From: Microvirga pakistanensis
Lineage (GTDB): Bacteria > Pseudomonadota > Alphaproteobacteria > Rhizobiales > Beijerinckiaceae
Assembly (NCBI RefSeq): GCF_004458765.1
Contig: NZ_SPJX01000510.1
Span: 1-64,000 of the forward strand
Direction: 5' to 3'
DNA length: 64,000 nucleotides
Shown: piece by piece, positions 1 through 9,323 of the stretch
Layout: each line of letters starts with the position of its first letter
Numbering within the stretch: position 1 is the first letter of the stretch
Notes under the pieces: generated by a model
Seen by the model: the letters and a program-made list of their open reading frames with translations, nothing else
Databases searched by the model: none
Told to the model about the DNA's origin: nothing
Translations under genes and position numbers: made by a program

Positions 1-902
1 TTGCTGGCGCTGTAGGTCAGCGTGTCGCCATCTGGGTCGGAGAAGAAGGTCGAAACGTCAAGCGGCGTGATGCCCTGCGCATCCTCATTGGCCTGATCGG
101 CAATCGTGCCGATAGCCACTGGTGTGTCATCAAGCGGCGTGACCTCGATGTCCAGCGTGCTCGTCGTCGCACCACCGTTATTGCCGTCGCTCACTGTGTA
201 GGTGATGGTCGGAATCGTGCCGTTCCAGTCGGGAACGGGCGTGAAGACGTAGCTGCCGTCGCTGCCGAGCGTGATCGTGCCCACGCCAGGAATCGTAGCG
301 GTCTGGCCTGGAGTATAGGATGTCCCGCCGACCTCGAACGAGGTCACCGTCAGCGGGTCACCATCGGGGTCGCTGTCATTGGCCAGCACATTGCCCCTGA
401 CCGGGGTGTCCTCCGATACCGTTTCGCGCTCCGGCGCCACAACCGGAGGTGTGTTCGGGGGTGTGTTGGTCGGCGTGCTGGACGAAGAGCCGGAGCCGCC
501 CCCAGCCAAGACAGCGCCACCCGCCAAAAGCCCTAACCCCGCCAGCAACGCCGGAGAAAGTGGCACCGGAGGAAGCGGCTTGACCATGACATCGTCGTTG
601 ATCTCGGCAATATCAAATCCGGTCCAGTCATCGCCGTATTGTGCCCACCAAGTGACGCCGTTCCCGTCCTCGAACACAAGGTCATTGCGCTCGCCAGCGG
701 TCAGGACGAAAAAATTCTCGATCACCAGAACTGTGCCGTCCTCGAGGATCAGCAACAGATCATTTCCTTTCCGTTCGAACCGAGCAACCTGCTCCGGCCC
801 AACTTGCAACTGGACCACGCTTGGCGCCTCGAGCGTGATATGGTCTCCGTCGATAGTACGGGTTGCCGTATCCTGGGCCTTAAGAACTACTGCTGCTTTC
901 AT
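1..902 (-). CDS. BapA/LapA-like large adhesin, N-terminal part (3' end outside window)
   Basis: The minus-strand frame is open from an ATG at 902 to the window edge, about 300 codons with no stop. Residues 1-110 resemble the BapA-prefix domain of biofilm adhesins, with short beta-strand-like stretches such as VLKAQDTATRTIDGDHI and EDGTVLVIENFFVLTAGE. A Gly/Ala-rich hydrophobic stretch follows (LLAGLGLLAGGAVLAGG), then a Ser/Thr/Pro linker. After that come cadherin/VCBS-like repeats with calcium-type motifs (VLANDSDPDGDPLTV, then FFSDPDGDTLTYSAS). By family these are very long, type I-secreted cell-surface proteins used in attachment. Total length, further repeats and a secretion signal lie outside the window. 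The start has only a weak AGG upstream. Confidence 0.8.
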   Translation of the reverse strand, partial: MKAAVVLKAQDTATRTIDGDHITLEAPSVVQLQVGPEQVARFERKGNDLLLILEDGTVLVIENFFVLTAGERNDLVFEDGNGVTWWAQYGDDWTGFDIAEINDDVMVKPLPPVPLSPALLAGLGLLAGGAVLAGGGSGSSSSTPTNTPPNTPPVVAPERETVSEDTPVRGNVLANDSDPDGDPLTVTSFEVGGTSYTPGQTATIPGVGTITLGSDGSYVFTPVPDWNGTIPTITYTVSDGNNGGATTSTLDIEVTPLDDTPVAIGTIADQANEDAQGITPLDVSTFFSDPDGDTLTYSAS

Positions 903-1427
903 GTCTGCGACCTGTCTGGAAATTCTGGCTTGTTGCGCCAATCTGCATATGCGCCCATGGGGCGTATGCATGTGCTCATGTCGATTTCACCGCCGATCGT
1001 GACCGACATCGGCAGGCATATGCCCGTCAGCACCTGTTGCCGATGCATCCTTACCCGGCACAAGTTGTGGCTTGCCTGATCATTGGCGTAGGGGATCGGC
1101 ATAGAGCCAGCCAGCTGTAGGAGCTATTTCGATGTTCTGGGGCATGCCTCGGAGGCCAATCCACCTTTACAGAACGTCTTTGGATTCAGACTTGCGTGAC
1201 ACGACCCCACCTCAAAAGGGTTGGAACTAGGCTGAGTTCGGTTTGCACAGAACATCGTCCTGTCGTCTTTCAGAATCCTCAGATCTTTTCAAAATCGTAA
1301 GGACGCGTTTGTCTGACCCTTTGAGGCCGAAATGGGTCGTGACGGCAAATTTCATAAGATCGCGAACGGAGAGATCTCCCTGCGAGTACAAATTCATCCC
1401 CAGCTTTGAGTTTGACCGAACGACGTT
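903..1427. other. Intergenic region between adhesin and AraC gene
   Basis: This stretch of about 525 bp lies upstream of the adhesin start. It would hold the adhesin promoter and leader and the tail of the AraC transcript. Short frames exist but none has a convincing start or protein-like composition. I see no clear hairpin terminator. Confidence 0.5.
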
Positions 1428-2561
1428 CTATTTGACGCCACGCACTTGAGCAGGCGTCAGGTTCTTGTACTTGCGCATGGTGGTGGTGAGATGGCTTTGG
1501 CTCGAAAAGCCGCTGGCATAAGCAATCGCCGCTATCGGAAGGTCAGTTTCACCAAGCAATCGTTCAGCGGCCGCAAGACGGAGGTTGATCAAATACTGGT
1601 GCGGCGAGAGCTGAAAGGTTTTTGTGAATGCCTGGATGAAATGCCCCGGCGAAAGGCCGCAAACGGCAGCAAGCTCGGCAACTGATACCTTCTGGCAAAA
1701 GTTAGCTTGCAGATACTCCTGAACCCTTTTCGCCTTGTACTGGGGCAATGAGCCCTTCGGGGTTTCCAAAGGCTTGGAAGAACCCGCGTACGTGCGAAGA
1801 AGATGGATGCCGAACAAGGTGATTAGGGCATCCACATAAAGTTCGTTGGCTACCTCTCTCTGTGATAGTTCTGTCTTTAACATTTGTGCAAAAGACAGCG
1901 CCTTCTGGTCTATGGTTCCGAACGGAACCGGCTCGAGGTGCAAGGTGCCTCGATCAAGCTCCTGCTCGGCCAATTCCAACAGCGTCTTGGGCGGCAGGGC
2001 GATCGTGATGTTCTCACGCATCGATTTCCATATGGATCGGCTCTCGATCTGGGCTGGGCTGATGACCAGCAACCCGGTTGGCGCGTCAAACCTGTGCATT
2101 CTGTCGCTGGCAAAAGCCGATTCCATCTGGGGAGAGGGAGCGAGCATAACGGCTGCGCAGTGTTCTACAGCGCGAAACGTCTGCTCGCTTGGAGGCCGGA
2201 TAGAATGCACGGCACTGCCGCGGGCCGTTGCGATGCGCGGCCCAGCAGATTGCGGGATCGTTCGGAGCATAGCATCAGCAGGCCCTGCCCCTGCTGCCGT
2301 TCGGCTGTGTCTCCTGGCGTGTTCGACTGAGTGCCCCATACCTGACTTTGCCCCTGCTGCCATTGCACCTGCCTTGTAGCGGAGTATCGTTTCATGACGC
2401 GAGATGGTGAGCCCTGCTGTCCAAGAAGCAGTGTCCCGCCGGCTTTTAGGTACGAATGCCCAGGGCATATGTAAATCTTCCATTCCGTCACAAAGAGATG
2501 ATTGTGCAAATGGGAAGAGTTCGGAGCAGATTTGTCGCAATAAGATAACGGAATATGGCAT
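1428..2561 (-). CDS. AraC family transcriptional regulator
   Basis: The last ~100 residues form a typical double helix-turn-helix AraC DNA-binding domain: VSVAELAAVCGLSPGHFIQA is the first HTH, and PIAAIAYASGFSSQSHLTT with a KYKNLTPAQVR tail is the second. The preceding ~200 residues are a poorly conserved sensor domain. The frame gives 377 aa, long for the family (about 300), so the first 25-80 residues may be untranslated; internal ATGs such as that near 2483 are alternatives. There is no strong ribosome binding site at 2561. The gene stands alone beside an IS relic, so its target is unknown. Confidence 0.82.
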   Translation of the reverse strand: MPYSVILLRQICSELFPFAQSSLCDGMEDLHMPWAFVPKSRRDTASWTAGLTISRHETILRYKAGAMAAGAKSGMGHSVEHARRHSRTAAGAGPADAMLRTIPQSAGPRIATARGSAVHSIRPPSEQTFRAVEHCAAVMLAPSPQMESAFASDRMHRFDAPTGLLVISPAQIESRSIWKSMRENITIALPPKTLLELAEQELDRGTLHLEPVPFGTIDQKALSFAQMLKTELSQREVANELYVDALITLFGIHLLRTYAGSSKPLETPKGSLPQYKAKRVQEYLQANFCQKVSVAELAAVCGLSPGHFIQAFTKTFQLSPHQYLINLRLAAAERLLGETDLPIAAIAYASGFSSQSHLTTTMRKYKNLTPAQVRGVK

Positions 2562-2597
2562 CAGGTGGGGCGCAACCTGTGTGCAGGCGACTCCATA

Positions 2598-3272
2598 GGC
2601 TCTGTCGCAAACCGCTCAGCAACTCAGTTCAGCCTAAGCCTGCGGGTCAACTCCGGGGGTTCAGCTATCCAAAGGCCGTCACATTGATCGCTCAGTGATC
2701 CTGCTGTGCGTCCGCTGGTACTTGGCCTATAATCTGGGCTTGAGAAATCTTGAGTGGATGGCCGAGCGCGGTATCTTTACCGAGCCATCGACAGCAACGG
2801 TGATACGGTCGGATTCTGGATCAGCGAACAGCGCAATCTGACTGCCGCCAGGCAGTTCATGCGCAAGGCACTTAAGCGGAATGGCCGGCCTGAGAGAATT
2901 CGTGATCGACGGCAGCCAAACCACTCGAGAAGCGATGCTGTTGTGTGATGTAGAGAGCCGTCTACAGGATCGATCGAAGCGCTGGCTTAAGACAATCAGG
3001 ACCTGGTAGAGCCGCTATCTGAATAACCGGATTGAGCAGGATCATCGGGCCATCAAGCGGCGGGTGAGGTCCATGCTCGGGCTCCAGTCTGCGGTCACGG
3101 CTCGTGTGATCCTGGGTGGCATAGAGATGATCCATATGATGCGTAAGCAGCAGGGGAAGTACGCCTCCAATCCGCAGCCGTCATTGGCCGAACAGTTCGA
3201 TCTGCTCGCTGCCTGAGCATGTCATAAAGATCTGCTGCTTTCTCGCCATTGCTCCGAATTTGCAAAAGAGCC
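2598..3272 (+). mobile_element. Degenerate IS6-family insertion sequence with terminal inverted repeats
   Basis: The left end GGCTCTGTCGCAAA (2598-2611) pairs with TTTGCAAAAGAGCC (3259-3272), 12 of 14 positions as inverted repeats, which matches the IS6-family terminus. The element is about 675 bp, shorter than a normal IS6 copy (about 750-880 bp), because the transposase inside is deleted. The flanking 8-mers (ACTCCATA and AACGGCGC) do not match, so there is no target duplication and the flanks have been rearranged. Confidence 0.85.
2670..3216 (+). pseudogene. IS6-family transposase, internally deleted
   Basis: An N-terminal fragment (KGRHIDRSVILLCVRWYLAY) and a middle fragment (YLYRAIDSNGDTVGFWISEQ, then QFMRKALKRNGRPERI) read as IS6 transposase. 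The frame then breaks, with stops near 2946 and 3008, and resumes as NNRIEQDHRAIKRRVRSMLG through SLAEQFDLLAA to the stop at 3214. The segment carrying part of the DDE catalytic core is missing or scrambled, so the protein cannot be active. It could still be mobilised in trans, since both ends are recognisable. Confidence 0.85.
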
Positions 3273-3508
3273 AACGGCGCGCATGCTCGGCCGCCGATTC
3301 TTCAGCGGTCCTCGCAGCGCGGTTCTGTGGCAAACTCAAAGTAGAGGTGTTTTACAGCGTCATTTCTGGTCATGGCAGAGGTGTCAAGTCATTGATTTCA
3401 CGGCAGTCGGCCGGCGTGAACTCACCAGCATAGGCAAGTAAAAACCGCATTTGCGACAAAGCCGCGCCGACTGCTCCCATCATGACCGAACAGCAGACAA
3501 TGGGTGGA

Positions 3509-4417
3509 TCAGATGCTCTCTCCTGATGCTTTCTCCGTCGAGCGGCTCGACCAGTATCCGGCAAGGCTCGTTCCATCCCGGGAGCCCCAGCCCTGCTGAC
3601 TGGCCTCATCGTAAACCGAGAGGGTCCGCTCGACGACCGGAAGTGAGAGGCCCAGCTCCTGCCCCTCCGCAATCATGGTCCGCAGATCCTTGCGGAACGA
3701 GTCCACGTCAAAGGTCACCGGCTGGGGATCGTCGCCGCGCATTCCATTGGCGATCATGCCCCCACGTGCCTTGAGAATGTTGGCGCCGCCGGACGTGTCG
3801 GAGAACAGGTCAACGATCCGCTCCGGATCGAGGCCGAGATGGCGGCAGAGCGAATAGGCCTCGCCCAGGGCCTGGTAATAAACCACCAGCGGCAGGTTGA
3901 CGGCGAGCTTCAGGCTCGCCCCTGATCCGACCGGCCCGGCGTGTTCGATCCGGCGGCAGAGCTGCTCAAGGATCGGGCGGGCCCGGGCCACATCCTCCGG
4001 GGCGCCGCCGGCAAGGCCGATCAGCCGCCCCTCGCGGGCCGGCCCGGTGGAGCCGCTCACCGGGCATTCCACATAGACTCCGCCTTTCGCGGTGATCCTG
4101 GCAGCCAGGGCTCGTTGGGTCCTGGGCTGAACCGTGCTCATCTCGATGAAGAGCTTGCCTGACACATCGGCAGCCAGGACGCCCTGGTTGCCCCCGAACA
4201 CGGCCTCCAGGGCGTCTTCATCAAGAAGGCACGTGATGATCGCTTCGGATTGTTCGCCGGCGGCCGCCGGCGAGTCCGCCAAGACCGCGCCGGCCTCAAC
4301 AAGTCCCTTCGCCTTGTCCGGAGTGCGGTTCCAGACCACGAGGTCGTGGCCACAGCCCTGAAGCCGTGTGGCAAGGGCCGCGCCCATGCGCCCCAATCCG
4401 ATGATCCCGATCTTCAT
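3509..4417 (-). CDS. NAD(P)-dependent 3-hydroxyisobutyrate dehydrogenase-family protein
   Basis: This 302-aa beta-hydroxyacid dehydrogenase starts with a Rossmann motif (IGIIGLGRMGAALATRL). It has the substrate-binding motif CPVSGSTGPAREGRL near residue 120 and the catalytic-lysine region VGSGASLKLAVN near residue 170. The family oxidises or reduces 3-hydroxy acids such as 3-hydroxyisobutyrate or tartronate semialdehyde with NAD(P). The start has a GGGAGA ribosome binding site. It lies 105 bp downstream of an FAH-family gene on the same strand, so it is probably the last gene of a catabolic operon. Substrate cannot be assigned from sequence. Confidence 0.88.
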   Translation of the reverse strand: MKIGIIGLGRMGAALATRLQGCGHDLVVWNRTPDKAKGLVEAGAVLADSPAAAGEQSEAIITCLLDEDALEAVFGGNQGVLAADVSGKLFIEMSTVQPRTQRALAARITAKGGVYVECPVSGSTGPAREGRLIGLAGGAPEDVARARPILEQLCRRIEHAGPVGSGASLKLAVNLPLVVYYQALGEAYSLCRHLGLDPERIVDLFSDTSGGANILKARGGMIANGMRGDDPQPVTFDVDSFRKDLRTMIAEGQELGLSLPVVERTLSVYDEASQQGWGSRDGTSLAGYWSSRSTEKASGESI

Positions 4418-4522
4418 TGACGTCTCCCGATCCTTCGCGTGCTCTTTTCTTGCGCTAAGAGTTATCTGGAAGGGTCTCCCGGCTCAGCCGAGACACCCCT
4501 TCATGCGTTTGCTCTCAGAAGC

Positions 4523-5377
4523 CTAGCTCTGCCCATTCCAGCTCCTGACGAGCTGCTCCTGCTGCCCGAGGCCTTCGATGCCGAGCCGGACGCGGTTGCC
4601 CGGGCGCAGATACACCGGCGGCTTCTGGCCCATGCCGACGCCAGGCGGCGTGCCGGTCGCGATCACGTCTCCCGGCTGAAGGCTCATGAACTGGCTGAGG
4701 TAACTGACCACGAACGCGGCCCCGTATACCATGGTCTCAGTGCTGCCGTCCTGGAAGCGCTTGCCATCCACCTCAAGCCACATGCGAAGGTTCTGGGGAT
4801 CGGGCACTTCGTCGCGCGTGACGAGCCAGGGACCGAGAGGGCCGAAGGTGTCGGCGCTCTTTCCCTTGGTCCACTGCCCGGAGCGCTCGGTCTGGAAGGA
4901 GCGCTCGGAGACGTCGTTGACGACGCAGTAGCCGGCAACATGCTCAAGCGCCTGCGCCTCGTCCACGTACTTGGCGGCCTTGCCGATCACGATGCCGAGC
5001 TCAACCTCCCAATCGGTCTTTTCGGCCCCGCGCGGGATCTCGATGCCGTCGTTGGGACCGCAGATGGCGCTGGTCGCCTTCATGAAGATCACGGGCTCGG
5101 GCGGCACGGCCATGCCGGATTCGGCTGCATGGTCGGAGTAGTTGAGGCCGATGCAGATGAACTTGCCCACTTGCCCGACGCAGGGACCGATGCGTTGCCC
5201 GCCGTCCACGCGCGGCAGCGTGGCGGGATCGATGCCGCGCAGCCGCTCAAGGCCCGCAGACGAAAGGACGTCACCTGCGATGTCCGGAACGATGCCGGAG
5301 AGGTCACGGATGGTGCCATCCTGATCGAGGAGGGCGGGTTTCTCTTGGCCGGGTAAGCCGTAGCGCAGCAGCTTCAT
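4523..5377 (-). CDS. Fumarylacetoacetate hydrolase family protein
   Basis: This 284-aa protein has an FAH C-terminal catalytic domain: KFICIGLNYSDHAAESG, the metal-ligand region EPVIFMKATSAICGPND, DWEVELGIVIGKAAKYV, and the closing GDVIATGTPPGVGMGQKPP. The family cleaves C-C bonds of acylpyruvates or decarboxylates/hydrates related acids using Mg2+ or Mn2+. ATG 5377 was chosen because AAAGGAG precedes it and homologues start MKLLRYG; the frame runs further upstream but without similarity. It sits between a GntR regulator and a hydroxyacid dehydrogenase. A second FAH-family gene at 9324 suggests two steps of one pathway. Confidence 0.9.
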   Translation of the reverse strand: MKLLRYGLPGQEKPALLDQDGTIRDLSGIVPDIAGDVLSSAGLERLRGIDPATLPRVDGGQRIGPCVGQVGKFICIGLNYSDHAAESGMAVPPEPVIFMKATSAICGPNDGIEIPRGAEKTDWEVELGIVIGKAAKYVDEAQALEHVAGYCVVNDVSERSFQTERSGQWTKGKSADTFGPLGPWLVTRDEVPDPQNLRMWLEVDGKRFQDGSTETMVYGAAFVVSYLSQFMSLQPGDVIATGTPPGVGMGQKPPVYLRPGNRVRLGIEGLGQQEQLVRSWNGQS

Positions 5378-5466
5378 GGGACTTCTTTGCTCCTTTGAGC
5401 CTGTGGGGGTGGAATCGGGATGAATGGCGATAGAAGGGCCGCCCGCCAGGACACTGTTTGGTTGCT

Positions 5467-6168
5467 TCATCCCAACGGTGGATTGAACTTGATCTTGGAT
5501 GAGGGCTGGATCTGGTCCTCGATGTGCCGGAGGGTGGTCTGGTAATGCTCGACGAGCCGCTCGACGGCCAGTTCCGTCTTGCGGTCGAGCACGGCCTCCA
5601 TGATCCCGCGGTGCTCCTCCACGGTGTTGCGGTAGCGGTGCGAGGAGGCGACCGAGATGAAACGGTATCGCTGCGCCTGATCCATCAGGTCCTTGCAGAT
5701 CCCGATCAGGATCGAGGAGCCGCACGCGGCAACGAGGGCGAGGTGAAACGCCCGATGCCGCTCCTCCCAGGCCGGGTTGGTGCTGGTGTCCTGCTCGGAC
5801 AGCTTCCAGGGCGTGCGCGACAGGTGGTGGAAAGCCACGACGATGCGCTCCTCCCACGCCTGATCGCCATTCTGGATGGACTCTTCGAGGGCCTTGCCCT
5901 CCAGCCAGCAGCGGGTCTTCACCAGCTCGCGCCAGCCCTCGATGCTGACCGACGGCACGAAAAAGCCGCGCTGATCCTTTCGCTCGACCAACCCCTCAGA
6001 TGAGAGGCGGTTGAGCGCCTCCCGGACCGGATTGAGCCCTACCCCGTAGCGCTCGGAGACGAAATCGATCAGGAGCTTCTGTCCTGGCCGCAAGTCGCCA
6101 TGGAGGATGTCCTGCCGGAGCCGCTCGTAGACGGAGGTTGCCGCCGTTATTTTTTCAATCTTGTTCAT
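5467..6168 (-). CDS. GntR family (FadR-type) transcriptional regulator
   Basis: This 233-aa protein has an N-terminal winged helix (VYERLRQDILHGDLRPGQKL, then VGLNPVREALNRLSSEGLVE) and a C-terminal all-helical FCD ligand domain, including the metal-site histidines in EERHRAFHLALVAACGS and RNTVEEHRGIMEAV. FCD-type GntR regulators usually repress a catabolic operon until a carboxylic-acid ligand binds. ATG 6168 (MNKIEK) is preferred over 6228 because the extra 20 residues have no family counterpart. It lies inside the minus-strand island between permease and FAH genes and probably controls it. Confidence 0.9.
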   Translation of the reverse strand: MNKIEKITAATSVYERLRQDILHGDLRPGQKLLIDFVSERYGVGLNPVREALNRLSSEGLVERKDQRGFFVPSVSIEGWRELVKTRCWLEGKALEESIQNGDQAWEERIVVAFHHLSRTPWKLSEQDTSTNPAWEERHRAFHLALVAACGSSILIGICKDLMDQAQRYRFISVASSHRYRNTVEEHRGIMEAVLDRKTELAVERLVEHYQTTLRHIEDQIQPSSKIKFNPPLG

Positions 6169-6252
6169 GACGCAACCTGCGCAAAGTTGGGGTCGAAGCG
6201 GAATGTCCTGGCACGGGACCGCGGTCAACCGCCAGGACGCCGCTCCGGCACC

Positions 6253-7122
6253 TTATTGCCCAAGAGTCTCCTCTGTGACGGTTTCCTTGTGCCAAAAGAC
6301 GAACCGGCGCTGGGCCCAGGCCACCACCCAGAACGTCGCCAGCCCGAGCAGGCTCAGGTAGATGATCAGCGAGAACACGCGCGGCGTGTCGAGCTGCGCG
6401 GCCGCCACACGGATCAACTCGCCGAAGCCCTTGCCACCGCCGAGAAACTCGCCCACCACCGCGCCGACGACGGTCAGAACCGCAGCGTTCTTCAGCCCCG
6501 CAAAGAAGTGGGGCATGCCGATGGGAAGCTTCAGCTGCACGAGGGTCTGCCAGCGGCTGGCCCCCATGGTCTTGAACAGCATGCGGGCGTTCTGATCGGC
6601 GGCATGCAAGCCTGCCGCCGTTCCAACAATCACCGGAAAGAACGCGATGAATGCCGCGAGCGCCACTTTGGACGCAATGCCGAACCCCAACCAGGAAACG
6701 AAGAGCGGCGCAAAGGCCACCTTCGGCATGGTGTTGATGGCCACGAGGTACGGCATCACCGCCCGCTCACCAAAGGAGGTCTCGCCCACGAGCACACCGA
6801 GGGCGAACCCGAACACCACCGCGATGATGAAGCCGAGAAGCACCTCCTGCGTCGTCACCCACAAGGCCTTAAGCATGTAGTCGCCGGTCAGGAGATTGCG
6901 GCCGACCACAAACAGGTCCTCGATGGTTTCAAGGGGTGAGGGCAGGATGATCGGTGAGACCAGCTCGATCAGGTAGACAAGCTGCCAGACGGCGAGAAAA
7001 CCCACCATCAGGGCAACCATCGACACCCAGCGCGGAACCCGGTCGATCCATGAGACGTGCTCGCTCCAGACCGTCTGTTCCGGCATCAGGGGCGCGGCTG
7101 CGGTGCTTTGCGCTTGCGTCAT
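6253..7122 (-). CDS. ABC transporter permease, SsuC/TauC type
   Basis: This 289-aa inner-membrane protein has about six hydrophobic segments and the binding-protein-dependent permease EAA loop (AFFPVIVGTAAGL, then MLFKTMGASRWQTLVQLKLP). The family pairs with a nitrate/sulfonate/taurine-type ATPase and an NMT1-like binding protein. Its start overlaps the ATPase stop by 4 nt (7119-7122), showing translational coupling. It forms the channel of the importer encoded at 6253-8959. Confidence 0.92.
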   Translation of the reverse strand: MTQAQSTAAAPLMPEQTVWSEHVSWIDRVPRWVSMVALMVGFLAVWQLVYLIELVSPIILPSPLETIEDLFVVGRNLLTGDYMLKALWVTTQEVLLGFIIAVVFGFALGVLVGETSFGERAVMPYLVAINTMPKVAFAPLFVSWLGFGIASKVALAAFIAFFPVIVGTAAGLHAADQNARMLFKTMGASRWQTLVQLKLPIGMPHFFAGLKNAAVLTVVGAVVGEFLGGGKGFGELIRVAAAQLDTPRVFSLIIYLSLLGLATFWVVAWAQRRFVFWHKETVTEETLGQ

Positions 7123-7940
7123 TGGAACGCTCCCTTGTCGAGATGGCTGCGGATGCGATGGACGAGCGCGCCGAAGCGCGGATCGGTCATCATGTCCAGG
7201 GTGCGGGGCCGGGGCAGGTCGACGGTGATGGCCTCGACGAAGCGTCCCGGCCGAGGCGACATGACGTAGACCACGTCGGACAGGATCACCGCCTCCGGGA
7301 TCGAGTGGGTGACCAGGAAGGTCGTCGCGTTTCGCTCTAGGCAGATGCGCTGCAATTCCATGTTCATGAAGTCGCGGCTCAGTTCGTCGAGGGCACTGAA
7401 CGGTTCGTCGAGCAGCAGGACCGCCGGCTCGGTGATCAGCATCCGGCAGATTGCCGCCCGCTGCGCCATGCCGCCGGACAACTCGCTCGGATAGACGCTC
7501 TCGAAGCCGTTCAGGCCTACTAGGTCCAGGAGCTGGCGCGCCTGGTCGTACTTGGCCCGCGCCGCCGCCTTGCCGTCGCGGATCTCAATCGGCAGCACGA
7601 TGTTCTCAAGGGTCGTCCGCCACGGGAACAGGGTCGCCTGCTGGAACATCATGCCGATGTCCCGGCGTGGTCCCATCACCGGCTTGCCTTCCAGGATGAC
7701 GCTGCCACTGGATGGTGGTTGCAGGCCGGCCATGATCTTGAGCAGGGTCGACTTCCCGCACCCGCTCGGCCCGATGATGGCCGAGAAGGTGCCTTCCCGC
7801 AGCGTCAGATCGACCTTGTCGAGCGCCTGCACGTTGCGCTTGGCGAATGTCTTGCTGACGCCGCGCAGTTCGTACACCGGCCGGCCCATCAGGCCGACCG
7901 GTGCAACGGGTTGTCCAGACATGGAGAGCACAGCCATCAC
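7119..7940 (-). CDS. ABC transporter ATP-binding protein, SsuB/TauB type
   Basis: This 273-aa ATPase has all nucleotide-binding motifs: Walker A GPSGCGKST, Q-loop MMFQQATLFPW, signature LSGGMAQRAAICRML, Walker B LLLDEPFSALD and the switch histidine in LVTHSIPEA. It energises the importer formed with the adjacent permease. It overlaps the binding-protein gene (7937-7940) and the permease gene (7119-7122) by 4 nt each. The first codons hold several Met residues (MMAVLSM), so the exact start is uncertain by a few residues. Confidence 0.94.
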   Translation of the reverse strand: MMAVLSMSGQPVAPVGLMGRPVYELRGVSKTFAKRNVQALDKVDLTLREGTFSAIIGPSGCGKSTLLKIMAGLQPPSSGSVILEGKPVMGPRRDIGMMFQQATLFPWRTTLENIVLPIEIRDGKAAARAKYDQARQLLDLVGLNGFESVYPSELSGGMAQRAAICRMLITEPAVLLLDEPFSALDELSRDFMNMELQRICLERNATTFLVTHSIPEAVILSDVVYVMSPRPGRFVEAITVDLPRPRTLDMMTDPRFGALVHRIRSHLDKGAFQ

Positions 7941-8959
7941 TTGGCGCCCTTGTTCCAGGCGTCGACGAACTGGTTGGTGTAGGCGGCCTTGAGGTCCGGC
8001 AGCGGCGCCTTGAGGACACCCGAGGCGACGGCGCTCTTGTGCCAGAGCTCCCAGTGCTCCGGCGGTTGGTAGCCCCAGCCCTTTGCTTTGTCCGCTGGCG
8101 TGATCCGGTCTTTGACCTGCTCGAACAGGGCGGTCGCCAGCTTCGTGTCCTCACCCTCCTGCGGGTTGCCTGCCTTAGCGTGCTGCAACACCTTGGCCTT
8201 ATTCTCCGGCTTCAAGCTGAACTCGGTTGCCTGGACCAGGACGCGACCGAACTTCTCGACGGCCTGCGGGTTCTGGTCGATGAACGACTTCATGGCGGCG
8301 TAGCCGTTGCCGAAGTAGCTCAGATACTGGGGCGGCGTGATCTCCCGCAGGTCGATGCCCCTCGTCTCCATGATCGCCGCATCGCTGACGGCCGCCGCAT
8401 AGGCCTTGATGTCACCGCGCAGGAACGCCGCCGCCGCCAAGCCGCCGTCGCCGACCGGCAGGAAGGTGTAGTCCTTGCCTTCGGTCATGTTCAGGTCGGT
8501 CAGGATCGCGCGGGTGAAGCCGACCTCGGCCCCGTCGGCCGTGCCAACGCCGATGACCGCTCCCTTGAGATCAGCCGGGGTCTTGATCGGTGACTTTTCC
8601 TGGACGACGAGGCCAAAGACCGATTTGGCAAAGTGGTTGTAGATGAAGACCACGTCGACGCCGCGGGCCCGAGCGGCCATAACGGGCGCTGGTCCGGGTT
8701 GGCCGATTTGGGCCTGACCGGCCGACATCGCTTGCAGAACCTGCGAGGAGCCATCCACCGCCTCGACCTTTACGTCGAGTCCCTCCTTCTCGAACATCTT
8801 CTCGCCGATAGCGACATGAAGGGGGAAGTTGTTGACGGCTGACGGGTTCGGAAGGACGACCGTGATCTTCGTGGGCGCATTCTGTGCGTGAGCCGCGCCC
8901 ATTGCCCAAGGGGCGAGCGCGAGCGTGACAGCTAAACCAAGGGCCTTGCTCATCTTCAT
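7937..8959 (-). CDS. ABC transporter substrate-binding protein, NMT1/SsuA-like
   Basis: This 340-aa periplasmic binding protein has a clear signal peptide (MKMSKALGLAVTLALAPWAM, cleavage after AHA). The mature part reads ITVVLPNPSAVNNFPLHVAI and then VEAVDGSSQVLQAMSAGQAQ, the type 2 periplasmic-binding fold of the nitrate/sulfonate/thiamine-precursor group. AGGAGAGG precedes the start. It is the first gene of a coupled binding protein-ATPase-permease operon. The ligand is unknown; the FAH and hydroxyacid-dehydrogenase neighbours suggest an organic acid or an aromatic breakdown product. Confidence 0.92.
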   Translation of the reverse strand: MKMSKALGLAVTLALAPWAMGAAHAQNAPTKITVVLPNPSAVNNFPLHVAIGEKMFEKEGLDVKVEAVDGSSQVLQAMSAGQAQIGQPGPAPVMAARARGVDVVFIYNHFAKSVFGLVVQEKSPIKTPADLKGAVIGVGTADGAEVGFTRAILTDLNMTEGKDYTFLPVGDGGLAAAAFLRGDIKAYAAAVSDAAIMETRGIDLREITPPQYLSYFGNGYAAMKSFIDQNPQAVEKFGRVLVQATEFSLKPENKAKVLQHAKAGNPQEGEDTKLATALFEQVKDRITPADKAKGWGYQPPEHWELWHKSAVASGVLKAPLPDLKAAYTNQFVDAWNKGAK

Positions 8960-9323
8960 CAGTGTTTCCTCTCCTACACTATGTTGCTGTTTCTTCTTTT
9001 TGGCGGCGCCTCTGCTCGACGCAACGATTGATGATGTATGAGTCTCAGCATCTTGTCAAAAAATGTATGCTGAAATGCAAAGCAAGACTTGTCGGAATAA
9101 GACATGTTGCTGCCTGATTGCTGCCGGCCAACAGGTAATCTTGAGCATTTCCTTGTGCAGCGCGAGTAAATTGCTGCGGCTGCGAAGAAGCCCAGTTGCT
9201 TATCAGAAGGAATGACGGTCACAACACACCTTTGGAAAATACATTTTCTTGCGAGCGCGCCAGAAATGTGGATGCTGAAGAGCGACACCTCGGAAGCAGG
9301 TGCGTCCTGGGAGGAACATCAAC
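8960..9323. promoter_or_regulatory. Divergent promoter region of the catabolic island
   Basis: This intergenic region separates the minus-strand transporter operon from the plus-strand FAH gene. It is AT-richer than its surroundings. An imperfect inverted repeat, ACTTGTC (9087-9093) and GACATGT (9101-9107), could be an operator for the GntR protein encoded at 5467. That link is inference only. No convincing small gene lies here. Confidence 0.4.

Noticed and set aside
2588-3280. Complete active IS6 element
   Set aside because: The termini are present but the transposase has stops and lacks part of the catalytic core, and flanking 8-mers do not match.
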